From contig OZ244795.1 in assembly GCA_965219925.1 (NCBI GenBank), positions 3,534,001 through 3,598,000 of the forward strand: DNA of 64,000 nucleotides. Direction: 5' to 3'. Both the position numbers and the translations under genes were made by a program. Origin of the DNA: Bin87 sp965219925 (GTDB lineage: Bacteria > Chloroflexota > Dehalococcoidia > Lucifugimonadales > UBA3495). Under the pieces are notes generated by a model. It saw nothing but the letters and a program-made list of their open reading frames with translations, did not search any database and was not told the DNA's origin. Each line of letters opens with the position of its first letter. Position 1 is the first letter of the stretch. Positions 17,510-27,015 of the stretch are shown piece by piece.

Positions 17510-18701
17510 AACCAAAGCCAAGGTGGGATGTGCATTTGCCGGGTGCTGGGAATCGGGGCGGGTGTCTCGCGGGAGTGTTTCGGCCCTTGATTGCAGGACC
17601 GTCCGGCAGCGTCGTCTCACCTCATCTTTCCGGCTGGACAGCCCGGCCAGGAATTTGCCGACCCTCTCCTGCACCGCCGCCCTGCTCCCCAGGCACATAT
17701 TGCCAGTGGCCTCCTCTCTCGCCCAGCCCCAGACAGCCTCATCGGCGTTGAAGTCCGGGCTGTAGCCCGGCAGAGCCTGCCCCGTGCTTGACACGGGGTT
17801 CACCAGCCTCAGCTCCAGCTCAGGCGTCCTGAGGTACTCCCGCACCGCTTCCCCACGGTGGGCCGGCGCATTGTCTCAGATGACCCGCAGCGGCCCTGGA
17901 TGCTTTTCCTTAAGTTGCGTCAGGAAGGCCAGTTGCGTCAGGAAGGCAACCGAGGTCCCGCTGTTGCTGTTGCCCGCCAGTTCCATCCATTCCACCTCGC
18001 CCGTCTCCAGGCACACCGCTGAATAGTAGCTGGCCTTCTCCCCATACCGCGGGCTATTGGAGTCCACCAACGCAGGCTTACCCTTCAGCACCCACTGGCC
18101 CCGCAATTCCGCGTCCGCCCGGAAGTGGGCCTCCCCAGCAAAGAATATGCTGGCTTCAGTCCGTTGGGCCTCCTCCCACCGGGCGGCGTACTCCGCCACG
18201 AAGGCCGCCCGCTTGGACTCATTCGCCTTGAGCAGACGCTTCTTGGGGCGCTTGCAGGCAAACCCCAGCCGGTAAAGCCAGTTCAGGCAACTGCTGCGGC
18301 ACAGGCTGATGCCAAACCGTTCTGAGACAAACTGCCGCACCACCCTCCAATACCAGTTGGCCAGTTGGATGCCCGCCGCAGCGGGCGGTTGTTCCACCGC
18401 CCCTTTCAACTACTCCTGCTGCGCCTGGTCAAGGGCGGTGGGAACCACCGGTCTGCTCGAATATCAGGGCCGCAGGCCCTCCCTCACCGAAGGCCGACGC
18501 CCAACGCCCGATAGTGTAGGGGTCCCGCTCCAGCGCCTCCGCCGTCGCCGCTGCCGTCAAGCCCTGAGCCAGCAGCAGGATGGCGTACCACCGCTCCCGC
18601 TCCCGGGGTGTGGGAGCCAGAATCATCCGCCGCCGCCAGTCCTTGACTCCCATCTGCCATTGTTCCAGAGACCGGTCTATCTCCCTCACGCCCATCACCA
18701 A
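17507..18701 (-). pseudogene. IS630-type transposase, inactivated
   Basis: ORF A (18701-18429) keeps the HTH. The region joining A to B has lost the seven-C run, and an in-frame TAG follows in the alternative frame. ORF B has TGG changed to TGA at the second catalytic motif (VI-stop-DNAPAHRG, near 17877). An eight-residue insertion PVSSTGQA, encoded by a CCCCGTG-CTTGA-CACGGGG palindrome, sits just before LPGYSPDFNADEA without breaking the frame. Confidence 0.85.
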
Positions 18702-18787
18702 CCCCTCGCAATTTCTGAGACCAGCTACCTCGGTTCCTTCACAAATTTACCCCATGCGTCTGCGCATTTCACCTTGGCTTTAGTTTA
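17508..18787 (-). mobile_element. Decayed IS630-type element (copy 4, 1276 bp)
   Basis: Same terminal repeats as the 1234-bp element (AACCAAAGCC left, CTTTAGTT right with one change) and TA flanks at 17508-17509 and 18786-18787, again within C..G. It is 42 bp longer: 24 bp are an in-frame palindromic insertion around 17780-17798, and a further 18 bp are a repeat in the region encoding AFLTQLAFLTQL. Clearly an older insertion than copies 1-3. Confidence 0.85.
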
Positions 18788-19746
18788 GTACCGCCGGTAG
18801 GAATGAAAATCCCTGTTTGATCAATCTCTTGCCTGTACTGACCGGGCGCATCGAGGAACCAATCCGGTCTTTCGGAGACGAACTGGCGAAAGCCCGCGCC
18901 ATTCCGCTTTAGCATCAGTCTGCATACGCCAAGTCGCACGCCAGTCCAGTTCTTGACTGCTTCATGAAATGGTTCCTCACCTGCCTTCTTCACCGTGAAG
19001 AACTCGGGTTTACTATGATCCGCACCCGGCTTCTTGGTCCCAATGGACACCTGGTTCACCAGAGGCCCCGATTTTTGAACGAACTCCTTAATGTCTTGAT
19101 CGCTGGGGTGAATGCCGTGACTCTCAGCCAAGGTTTTCACGACCTCAAAAAGACTCCGCTCGTCGGTTTCCAAGTCGTTCCACACTTCCGTCAGCTTCCG
19201 CATTATCTCGACGCGTCTCTGTTGCCTCTCGCGTAACTCCCTCGCAGCGGTCACCGTGTGTCTGACGTCCTGCTGACCTGCCAGGTTTTCCCGTGCCAGA
19301 AACCGCGTGAAGTTGCTTGCCACCTCTTCCGGATCAGCGCTCACGTCAAAATCCGGGAATGGACGTAGTGATCCTCCTTTGGGCCGTTTCCAAGGTCCCA
19401 CGTAAAGCCACCACCTGTGCCAGTTGGTCAATGCGGCCAAGCTTGGATTAACCTCTTGGCAATATCCTTGAAGTTGCCTCTCGTTGTCCGGATTGAGGTC
19501 GGCAGCCCACTTCTTAACCTCTATAACCACACGGCTTACGCTGTCCACCTGTAGGTCGAAATCGGGCCTGTGATTGTTGGAAAGCTTTCGCTGAGGATAA
19601 ACCTCCGTGACATCGTGGGTCTTCCATCCCAACTGCTGCAGCAGCGGAAGAATGACCACGAACTCGACAGCTTTCTCGTCAAGGTCGCCTAAGACCTCCG
19701 ATTGGCTTTTTATTCTGTCCAACGTCTCCTGAAATGCTTCCCCCAT
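18769..19746 (-). pseudogene. PD-(D/E)XK nuclease (type I restriction HsdR-N-like), 5' part
   Basis: Starts at ATG 19746. Residues 1-120 match the N-terminal nuclease domain found in HsdR-like and stand-alone restriction endonuclease-like proteins: helices, then HRPDFDL (Asp62) and VVIEVKKW (Glu76, Lys78) giving PD-x13-E-x-K. The remainder is helical and charged. The host frame reaches TA 18786-18787 and then reads a few IS-encoded residues (TKLKPR) to a stop at 18769. Only the last 31 native residues are separated, so the product might retain activity. No methylase is nearby. Confidence 0.8.
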
Positions 19747-19972
19747 CGGGCTACCGCCGCAGCGCACGGCGCGAACCGACTTGACCGGATTATAAGCCCT
19801 GCGGACGGCGCTCGCCCCAATTGGTGGCCTGTTCTTGGACGTAAGCGACCCCGAATAATGTCGTCTCGTCAAATGCCATGCCGGACATTTGCAGGTACAT
19901 GGACAGTCCGAAGTGTTCCGTTTACTTTCAGGTGGCGGCAACAGGGCCGTCAAGCGTCGCACCACCCATAAA

Positions 19973-21699
19973 CCCGAATCCACCGAAGGGATGCAGTCGC
20001 ACTGGTCAGATCGGGGATGAGAGGTTCGGGAAGGAGGCTGTAGGGTCTTGATCCTCAGAGATCCGGCTGGGTGCGGAGAATGAGCGCCGCGGACAGAGGT
20101 TGTTGACGACCGAAGGTGGTTGAGGAGGGCGGGATCAGCTGGTCAGATGGCGGCAGGGAGACACGCTGGTCCCAGCCTGGTGCAGGACAGCCAAGCCTGT
20201 GGATAGTCTGGCGGAGGGGTCAGACGCCGAGGGCGTGGTCAGGAAAGTAGCGGCAGGGCTCGCAACCGTGCCAGGGCGCCACTGAACTGGGCTTCCCAGG
20301 GCCAACGTGGGGCAGATGCAGGGTGAAGCGACGTGCCGAGCGGGTGAGCCGTCCGGCCAGGGAGAAGAACCGCCTCCGGATGGTCTTGGTGGTCACCACC
20401 TGCTCGCCCATACCGAGCCGCGCCGTCCAGCGGGCCAGGTTGTGCGCCATCACTTGGACGGCCAGCCAGGCGCCGTTGGCGGGGAAGCGTCCCGAGGAGA
20501 GATGGTTGAGCCCCACGTCGTACTTCAGGTCGCGGATGGCGTTCTCGATCTCGGCGTGGCGGCGATGATCGGCCTCGAGATCCAGGGTGTTTCCCTCCCG
20601 GTCGGTGATGCGAGCGTGATAGCTGTAGTTGGTAAACAGGGCAAGTTGGGAGCCGGGCGTGGGCTTCACCCTCCGGACGATGAGGCGTACCGGCACGGCA
20701 TCGGGCTCACTGCCAAATGGTGTGTATTCAGTCTCGGCCACGTCGGCGGCGCCGTCCATCCAATAGGGAATGGGTGTCCAGTCCGCTTCGGGAATGTCCT
20801 CGATGATGTTCCGCACGCTCTGGTGCTGGCGGATGGTGATGGAGAAGTGGACGTCCATCTTTCGGCAGACGGCGACGATGGCGTGGTTGTAGAAGCCACT
20901 GTCGGCCCGTACGGTGAGTTGACCCGTGGTTCCAGCGTAGCGCACTCGCCCCACGGTTTCCCGCAGGAAGTGAGCGGCGCCCCGGGCCGTGTTGGCCCGG
21001 CCCTTGCGTAGTCGGGCCATCAGCACGTCGCCGGTGCCGGCGGCCACTGCCAGCAGCGGGTGATAGCCCCGCTGGCCGGTGTAGCCGTGATGGCGCGCGC
21101 CCTCCTTGCACACCCCGTAGGTCTCACAGAGGGTGGAGTCCAGGTCGATGGTCAACGGATCATCGCCAGGACCTGCCCCAGCGGACCAGGCCCCAGCCAG
21201 CAACTGCCGGCTCACCCGGTCCAGCTGGCGCACGTGGCCCCACCGGAAGCTCCGCAGGAAGGTCCCCAGGCAGGAAGGTTCCCAGCGTGGATGGCGCCTT
21301 GATCACACACCCCAGCACCTGCTCGGTCCCGCCAGCGCGCAGCGCGTCGGCGTCGTCGATGCAGTCGCCACCGGCCAGCGCCGACGCCACCAGGGTCAGC
21401 ACCTTGTCCCCCGCGTTGGCACGACCCGGCGCACGGCTCAAGTCGATATGGCGGTCCACCAACTCGCCCAGTCCCAGATGGCGGGCCAGGGTCACCGGCA
21501 AGAGCAGCCCAGCATTGGCCACCAGGCGATGATCGTCGAAGGCGACGTGGATGCGGTCGGGCTGCTCAAGTAGTAACATCTTTTGGGTGCTCCTTGTTTC
21601 TGGTCGGTTTTCTGTTTCAAAAACCATTATCCCCGAAGCCGGGAGCACTTTCTTATCGCTTCACAACGCCGACACGCTCATCTTTTCGGTGGATTGGGG
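19973..21699 (-). mobile_element. IS1380-type insertion sequence, copy B (defective)
   Basis: About 1.73 kb between CCCGAATCCACCGAA (19973) and TTCGGTGGATTGGGG (ends 21699), with TAA one base outside each end, the same arrangement as copy A. It contains the complete transposase N-terminus missing in copy A. Confidence 0.78.
20220..21627 (-). pseudogene. IS1380-type transposase, frameshifted by a 16-bp duplication
   Basis: The N-terminal part (RIHVAFDDHRLVANAGLLLP to VIKAPSTLGTFL) and the C-terminal part (from RQLDRVSRQLL through LTIDLDST, RADSGFYNHA and HAEIENAIRDLKYD) are in different frames. Around 21250-21285 the coding strand carries CTGGGAACCTTCCTGC followed by CTGGGGACCTTCCTGC, a 16-base tandem duplication that accounts for the shift. 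It also lacks a short segment present in copy A. Confidence 0.8.
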
Positions 21700-21742
21700 T
21701 TAACCCTTACCGGCCACCACCGATGAGGCGCCGACCAGTTGC

Positions 21743-23074
21743 TCAACCCTCAGGCAAATGAACTGGCATCTCTAAACGTGAGTTTTGGGACGGCGCCGGT
21801 TTTGGATCGCCCAGGAACAGGAATGCCAACGATCCGACCGCGCCGATTACCGCGATGATTGCCAGGGGCAACGTGTAGGCGCCGGTGATTGTGCTCAGCC
21901 AGGCGATCAGGATCCCCGCAAGCGCTCCCCCGCTAACCAGGTTCGGGAGCATCAGGGACAGTCCGGTTATCGTGGCGAAGTTGCGGCGGCCGAAGTAAAC
22001 TCCGCGAGCGGCCAGGGTTAGCGGCACCATCCCGCCAGTACCCACGCCGGCAAGGGCGGCCGAAAGATAAAACATCGGCAACGTTTCCGCAAAGGCGAGA
22101 ACTCCGGCAGCGCACGCTGCCAACAGGCCAAATGCGAACATGGTCCTGCGGATGGGGAAGTGGTCTCCCACCCATCCACCAACCAGAACGAACAGCATCG
22201 TGAACGCGCCATCAATCAATGACGCCCCGCCGGATATGGCTGACTCGAAACCCAATTGGCGCATCATCAACGCGTTGAAGAACAGCCCGCCCGACGAGAC
22301 GGAGAAGACGGCTCCGCCCACCACCAGCAGCCAAAAAGCCCGTGTACGCAGCGCCTCCCGCCACGCATAGTTGGGCGCCAAAGCATCGCCGCAACCCTTT
22401 GGGTCCGATTCAGGGCCGCGTCGCTGACCCGGGGCAATGCCGTCAGGATGCTGGTCGTGATCCTCCGGACGATTCCTGATCAACCTGGAGAGCGGCCAGG
22501 CCAGAACCAGGACAGTAACCGCCACCGTGAACGAAGCCGTGCGAGGGTCAATCTCCACCGAAGACCTGAACACTCCGAACAAGAATCCGACCATGATCAA
22601 TGGCAGCAACAAGACCGCCATGGCCATGGCCCGACGACTCACGAACCAATTGTTCACCGCCGCCGCGGCCGGCAGATAGGTCCCGACGACTCCGCCAACG
22701 CCCACGACCAAAAGCGACACATACAACACCCCCGAGACCTGGTGCCCCAGATACAAAATCGCCCCAACACCGAGCGCCAGCAATCCCCACAATACCAGGC
22801 GGCGCGCTCCCCATCGGTCAACCGCACACCCAGCCAATGGCATCAACAACAACGGCGACAAACCGGTCAGCAGCCCGTGAGCCACTACAAAGGTTAGACT
22901 CCCGCGGCGCACCACCACTTCCCCCAGCGTGAATCGCATGAGTTGGGGCAGGCCCTGCTCATAGCTGCCAATGACCAGGATGAACGCGCCGACCCAAACC
23001 ACGCGCCACCCGTAAAACCGTGCGGCGGACGGCTTCAAATCAGCTTCGACGGTGTCGTCGTGGCATTCAGTCAT
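21743..23074 (-). CDS. MFS transporter
   Basis: 443 residues with twelve predicted hydrophobic segments and a hydrophilic central loop (residues about 200-240, rich in Asp/His/Pro). GCAVDRWGARRLVLWG after helix 2 is the typical MFS loop 2-3 motif. Overall it resembles monocarboxylate/oxalate-formate-type carriers. It is transcribed alone; substrate cannot be told from sequence. Confidence 0.85.
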   Translation of the reverse strand: MTECHDDTVEADLKPSAARFYGWRVVWVGAFILVIGSYEQGLPQLMRFTLGEVVVRRGSLTFVVAHGLLTGLSPLLLMPLAGCAVDRWGARRLVLWGLLALGVGAILYLGHQVSGVLYVSLLVVGVGGVVGTYLPAAAAVNNWFVSRRAMAMAVLLLPLIMVGFLFGVFRSSVEIDPRTASFTVAVTVLVLAWPLSRLIRNRPEDHDQHPDGIAPGQRRGPESDPKGCGDALAPNYAWREALRTRAFWLLVVGGAVFSVSSGGLFFNALMMRQLGFESAISGGASLIDGAFTMLFVLVGGWVGDHFPIRRTMFAFGLLAACAAGVLAFAETLPMFYLSAALAGVGTGGMVPLTLAARGVYFGRRNFATITGLSLMLPNLVSGGALAGILIAWLSTITGAYTLPLAIIAVIGAVGSLAFLFLGDPKPAPSQNSRLEMPVHLPEG

Positions 23075-23214
23075 TTTGGTCTTGAGGAATCAACAGAAAG
23101 ACAGTTAGCCCACGCAGGGCAAGGCAGCAGGTCCATCGCGGCAGAAAAAGAGGCCGGACTTGGCTACCGGATACGGCCTACCAGGGGAGGCATGGATCTG
23201 CCCCGCGGCATTAT

Positions 23215-24105
23215 GGATGCTCCAGGACCGGGTTGGAAGTGGGAGCGTCACTGAATCCCAGAGCGGGGCGCACCGTCTCGTTGATGCGAATCAGCCGTAT
23301 GGCGGACGTGGACCAATCGGGGTTGTTGCGGTTGACCACCTCATGACGTTCCACGATCCCATCCTCCTGGTACTCGTCGATCAGACCGCGGCACTCGTGC
23401 TCGTTCCAGGCAGTCCCCAATCCAGTATCCACTGATTGGACAGCATGCTGTAGCCGACAAGGCTCAGCCGGCCTTCCATCTTGTACATCTCTCGAATGAA
23501 CCGTTCCAGGACATCGTCGATCCGGCGTCGCCCTCCTCAGAAATCGCGGGGAGGTCCAGGTTGACGTCGACATGTTCCGCTATCTGGATACCCAGCTCGG
23601 CCTCAAGCGGGAATAGCGGGGCCGCAGCCAGCATGTCTCGGGACACCGACTGGCTGAAGGCGCACAGCACGATGCGTCGCCCGTGGACGCGGGCTCGGTC
23701 CACCAGGGCCTGGTAGTCGGCGTCACCCGAACCCAGGATCACCGTGCCTCAGTCCTCACGGTCCCTGATCCACTCGTAGACCTCCAGCAGGATGGCCTGG
23801 TCGGACCGGTCCTTGCCGGCGCTGGTCCGAGGAGCGTGATAAGGGACGATGTCATGCTCGGCGAACTCCCGTCCGTCCTTGGGCCGGAGCGACCAGTCGC
23901 CGAAGGCCTTGCCTCCCACTATCTCTCTAAAAACTCGGCCCACGTCCCGCATGGCCCGGCACAGCTCGGCCGGCCTGACGTTGCGTTGGCAGAGCTGCGC
24001 ACCGCGTTTGATGTTCAACCAGTCGATGGCGATCAGGACGCCCTGGGTTTCTGGCCCATGGGGTCGGCTCCCGCCAGAACAGCGTGAGGGTCCTGGATTT
24101 GGCGT
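23215..24105 (-). pseudogene. NYN/PIN-like nuclease gene, multiply broken
   Basis: Fragments in succession encode a NYN-domain protein: LIAIDWLNIKRGAQLCQRNV (about 24040-23980), a middle part to WIRDRED, an in-frame TGA at 23746-23748, GTVILGSGDADYQALVDRAR, then shifts near 23530 and 23410 leading to a C-terminus with GIVERHEVVNRNNPDWS and ending near 23215. The first conserved Asp and the GSGDAD motif of the nuclease are present. With at least three lesions it cannot make a full protein. Confidence 0.65.
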
Positions 24106-24205
24106 GATCTGGTGCGTCCTATTCGGTGAAATCCAGAACGTCCAAGGTATAGCCGTCCGGGCCCCGGTGTTCTGCGCTGATTGCTTGGCTGGCGTCCAGC
24201 ATCAT
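24106..24205 (-). pseudogene. C-terminal or stand-alone short frame upstream of the broken NYN gene
   Basis: From ATG 24203 the frame reads MLDASQAISAEHRGPDGY, then TLDVLDFTE and stops near 24120. Composition is natural but it is only about 28 codons; it may be the end of a lost gene. Function unknown. Confidence 0.25.
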
Positions 24206-24450
24206 CCGTAGCCATTGGCGATCGACACGGTGCGGCGTTGGCCGCCTACACCTCACCTTCCTGCGGGACATTGTCCCGCCACCGCCGCAGCCGCCAATAT
24301 ATTACGTTGCCGGGTTGAAACTGGGACGCATTCTCTGTTCATCCGTGGACCTGAAGGGAAGAGTCGACGCGGTCCCGACCGTCGGCTACCGCGGTATCAA
24401 GCCATGCGGGGCATTGTGGATGTGAGTGATTCCCGGCCACCGAACAATAA

Positions 24451-24480
24451 AATCGCGCCCGGAAACCCCGGGCGCGATCA
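24451..24480 (-). terminator. Intrinsic terminator-like hairpin (minus direction)
   Basis: ATCGCGCCCGG (24451 region) pairs with CCGGGCGCGAT across a short AAAC loop. Read on the minus strand it is followed by TTTTATTGTT, a good U tract. It would end transcripts coming leftward from the tRNA-Leu. Confidence 0.6.
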
Positions 24481-24512
24481 TGCCGTCGATTGCTGTTGAT
24501 TACGGCCTCTTA

Positions 24513-24570
24513 GAGCCTATCCTAATAACCCTCTTTTCATGCGGGTATTACCCGTTATTAGGATAGGCTC
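24513..24570. mobile_element. 58-bp MITE-like inverted repeat with TTA duplication
   Basis: GAGCCTATCCTAATAAC at 24513 and its exact reverse complement ending at 24570 enclose a short loop. TTA flanks both sides (24510-24512 and 24571-24573). A 3-bp TNA duplication is typical of IS1031-type IS5-family elements, so this may be a non-autonomous derivative. It lies just downstream of tRNA-Leu; a role as a second terminator hairpin is possible. Confidence 0.5.
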
Positions 24571-24676
24571 TTACTGTGCAGTGCTGGGGATTTGTCCAGC
24601 AAAATCGGCCGATATCTGTCAATACGCAATTTATTGATACCTTGTTTGAGTTTGCAACCGACCCTTATTGAGAAAG

Positions 24677-24763
24677 TGGTGCCGAAGGTCAGACTCGAAC
24701 TGACACGGGATATTCTCCCACCGGTTTTTGAGACCGGCGCGTCTACCATTCCGCCACTTCGGC
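24677..24763 (-). tRNA. tRNA-Leu (CAA)
   Basis: 87 nt on the minus strand. The 7-bp acceptor stem GCCGAAG/CTTCGGC, long variable arm, GTTCGAGTC T-arm and an encoded CCA end are visible. The anticodon loop CTCAAAA gives anticodon CAA, which reads UUG leucine codons. Type II (long variable arm) structure agrees with leucine. Confidence 0.95.
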
Positions 24764-24885
24764 CAGCCCAAAAATTATAGCACGGTTGCTTTGCCGGCAC
24801 CGTCGTTGTAGCATGGTTTGACTGGTTGGTTACTCGCGAACCCCGCCATGGCGGGAAGGTCGGCACAGGCGACGGCGGTGCGATT

Positions 24886-25338
24886 ATGAGCATAAAAGAA
24901 CGGTTGGAAGAGGATATTCGCAACGCGATGCGCTCGCGCGATCAGGAACGATTGGATGCCCTGCGGTTCCTGAAGAGTCAGATCCAGTTGATCGAGAAGA
25001 ACGCTCTGAAAGAACTGGATGAGCCCGGTGTGGTTGAGGTGGTGGCCAAACAGGCCAAGGATCGGCGAGAAAGCATCCAGATGTTTGGCGATGGCGGGCG
25101 CGACGATCTGGTGGTGAAAGAACGGGCGGCCCTGGCGGTAATGCTGGAGTATCTGCCGGAGCAATTCAGCATCGAGGAACTGGAGGATATGGCCCGCCAG
25201 GCGATCGCAGATGTTGGCGCCACCGGAGCTTCGGATCGCGGCAAGGTGATGGGCAGGATCATGCCCCAGGTGCGGGGCAAGGCCGACGGCAGCGAAGTCA
25301 ACGCGGTCGTTTCGCGCCTGCTGGAATCACTCGGCTAA
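24886..25338 (+). CDS. GatB/YqeY domain protein
   Basis: 150 residues, the usual size of the YqeY family, which shares the tRNA-binding tail domain of GatB. Seen: SIKERLEEDIRNAMRSRDQE at the start, LRFLKSQIQLIEK, and VMGRIMPQVRGKADGSEVN near the end, all family hallmarks. It is probably cytoplasmic and RNA-associated. The ATG at 24886 was chosen as the start of the conserved domain; an upstream in-frame start at 24826 would add 20 atypical residues. It opens the YqeY-PurQ-EamA cluster, ending 8 bp before PurQ. Confidence 0.88.
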   Translation: MSIKERLEEDIRNAMRSRDQERLDALRFLKSQIQLIEKNALKELDEPGVVEVVAKQAKDRRESIQMFGDGGRDDLVVKERAALAVMLEYLPEQFSIEELEDMARQAIADVGATGASDRGKVMGRIMPQVRGKADGSEVNAVVSRLLESLG

Positions 25339-25346
25339 CACACGCC

Positions 25347-26042
25347 ATGCGCTTTGGCATCCTAGTCTTTCCAGGCACCTGGAGCGAAACCGATTGTCAC
25401 CACGCAGTGAACGGCACGCTGGGACAGGAAGCTGATTACATCTGGCACAAGGATGACAATCTTGCCGGGTGCGATGCCATCATAGTACCCGGTGGGTTTT
25501 CCTACGGGGATTACCTGCGAGCCGGAGCCATCGCCAGATTTTCGCCGATTATGGGTGCCGTCCGGCAGTTTGCAGAGTCGGGCGGACTGGTGATTGGCAT
25601 CTGCAACGGTTTTCAGATTTTGTGCGAGGCCGGCTTACTGCCGGGCGCATTGAGACGCAACGAACACCTGCAATACCGCTGCCAATGGACTCACTTGCAG
25701 ACAGCGCGGAACGACACCCCGTTCACGAGCCAGTGCGATCCGGGTCAGGTGTTGGCAGTGCCCGTGTCCCACGGCGAGGGCAATTATTTCGCTGATCGGG
25801 CAACACTGGAGCAGCTGGAGGAAGAAGGGCGAGTGTTGTTTCGCTACTGCGACGCCGACGGCGCGGTGTCTCCGGACGCCAATCCCAACGGGTCAATCGC
25901 CAACATAGCAGGCGTCGTGAATCGGGAAGGAAACGTGCTGGGCATGATGCCTCACCCCGAACGCAGTTGCGACCTGTTGCTGGGTTCGGATGATGGCAAC
26001 CTGATATTTGGGTCCATGATCGATTCCTTCAGTCATCGGTAG
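25347..26042 (+). CDS. purQ: Phosphoribosylformylglycinamidine synthase, glutaminase subunit PurQ
   Basis: 231 residues. A class I glutamine amidotransferase that supplies ammonia to PurL for the fourth step of IMP synthesis (FGAR to FGAM). The nucleophile Cys86 is in VIGICNGFQIL, the His-Glu of the triad is in MMPHPERSCDLL, and VPGGFSYGDYLRAG is the PurQ signature. A short PurS would normally complete the complex; none is visible here. PurL is 1.8 kb downstream, separated by a transporter and a NYN protein. Confidence 0.95.
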   Translation: MRFGILVFPGTWSETDCHHAVNGTLGQEADYIWHKDDNLAGCDAIIVPGGFSYGDYLRAGAIARFSPIMGAVRQFAESGGLVIGICNGFQILCEAGLLPGALRRNEHLQYRCQWTHLQTARNDTPFTSQCDPGQVLAVPVSHGEGNYFADRATLEQLEEEGRVLFRYCDADGAVSPDANPNGSIANIAGVVNREGNVLGMMPHPERSCDLLLGSDDGNLIFGSMIDSFSHR

Positions 26043-26044
26043 CG

Positions 26045-26959
26045 ATGTCATTATCCATCGCCCTGGCGTTGATCTCGGTGTTGGGATTTGGCAGCGCCGC
26101 CATCTTCGCACGGCTGGGGATGCAAACCATGCGTCCGATGCCAGGGACGCTGATCTCGCTGTTAGCATCTACGCTGCTAGCTGGATCGCTGGCGGTAGCG
26201 TTTGACTGGAACGATATTACGCTCCTGCCGGCGATAGCCATGGTGTGGCTGTTGGGGAACGGGATTCTCACCTACATGGGGGGCCGTACACAGCAATACA
26301 TCGCCATCAACCTGGTTGGAGCTGCCAGAGTTACGCCCATTACTGGCAGCGCTGCACTCTTCTCGGCGATGTTCGCGATTGTGTTCACCAGGATCGGTGT
26401 GCCCGGATTCAACGAACACCTAACCGTGTTGATCGGGGTCGGAACGGTTGTGGTGGTGTTTGGTCTGGCGCTCACTGGGGGAAACTTTTTAAGGCAGAGT
26501 TGGGGCCGTGACTGGCAGTCCGTGATCGGTTATGGCCTGGCGCTGGCGTCAGCGGCCTGTTACGGGGCTTCAACCATCAGCGGCCGGGTGCTCAGCAGTT
26601 TGTTTGGCTCGCCGTTGATCATGGCAGCCGGCAGCATGATGTTCGCCATGCTGGTTCTCTCGCCGTGGTTTGGGAAACAGGCGGTCGAAGGGGTCGCGCG
26701 TTCCGGTCGGGGCTCAATCTATATGTTCATGGCCGGCCTGTCGGCGGCGTGTGCCGTAATGTCGCTTTATTTTTCCATTACACGCGAGGGCTCCAGCGTG
26801 CTGGTCATCAGCCCCATCGTGTCGTGCAACCCGCTGGTAACCCTGATCCTGGCGCGCCTGTTCTTACGGCGCAGCGAAAACGTTACACGCGAATTGGTAA
26901 TCGGTACACTGATGGCAGTCGGCGGTGTAATGTTGGTAGTCATCGGGGGTATTATCTAA
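26045..26959 (+). CDS. EamA/DMT family transporter
   Basis: 304 residues with ten hydrophobic segments in two EamA repeats, beginning SLSIALALISVLGFGSAAIF. It starts 2 bp after purQ, so it is co-transcribed and probably coupled. Substrates of this family vary (metabolites, amino acids, nucleobases); the purine-gene context suggests, but does not show, a nucleobase-related role. Confidence 0.88.
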   Translation: MSLSIALALISVLGFGSAAIFARLGMQTMRPMPGTLISLLASTLLAGSLAVAFDWNDITLLPAIAMVWLLGNGILTYMGGRTQQYIAINLVGAARVTPITGSAALFSAMFAIVFTRIGVPGFNEHLTVLIGVGTVVVVFGLALTGGNFLRQSWGRDWQSVIGYGLALASAACYGASTISGRVLSSLFGSPLIMAAGSMMFAMLVLSPWFGKQAVEGVARSGRGSIYMFMAGLSAACAVMSLYFSITREGSSVLVISPIVSCNPLVTLILARLFLRRSENVTRELVIGTLMAVGGVMLVVIGGII

Positions 26960-27015
26960 TGCAAGGGCAAAGCAATTAGGCTTGTATATTGCCGCAAGAT
27001 CTGGCACAATATCGC

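Noticed and set aside
17870..17885. TGA in the IS630-type copy 4 as recoding
   Set aside because: Intact copies have TGG (Trp) here and the element is otherwise decayed; it is a plain nonsense mutation.
23740..23755. In-frame TGA in the NYN gene as a third selenocysteine
   Set aside because: No clear GU-loop hairpin at the right distance, no known Cys at this site, and the gene has further frameshifts, so decay is the simpler reading.
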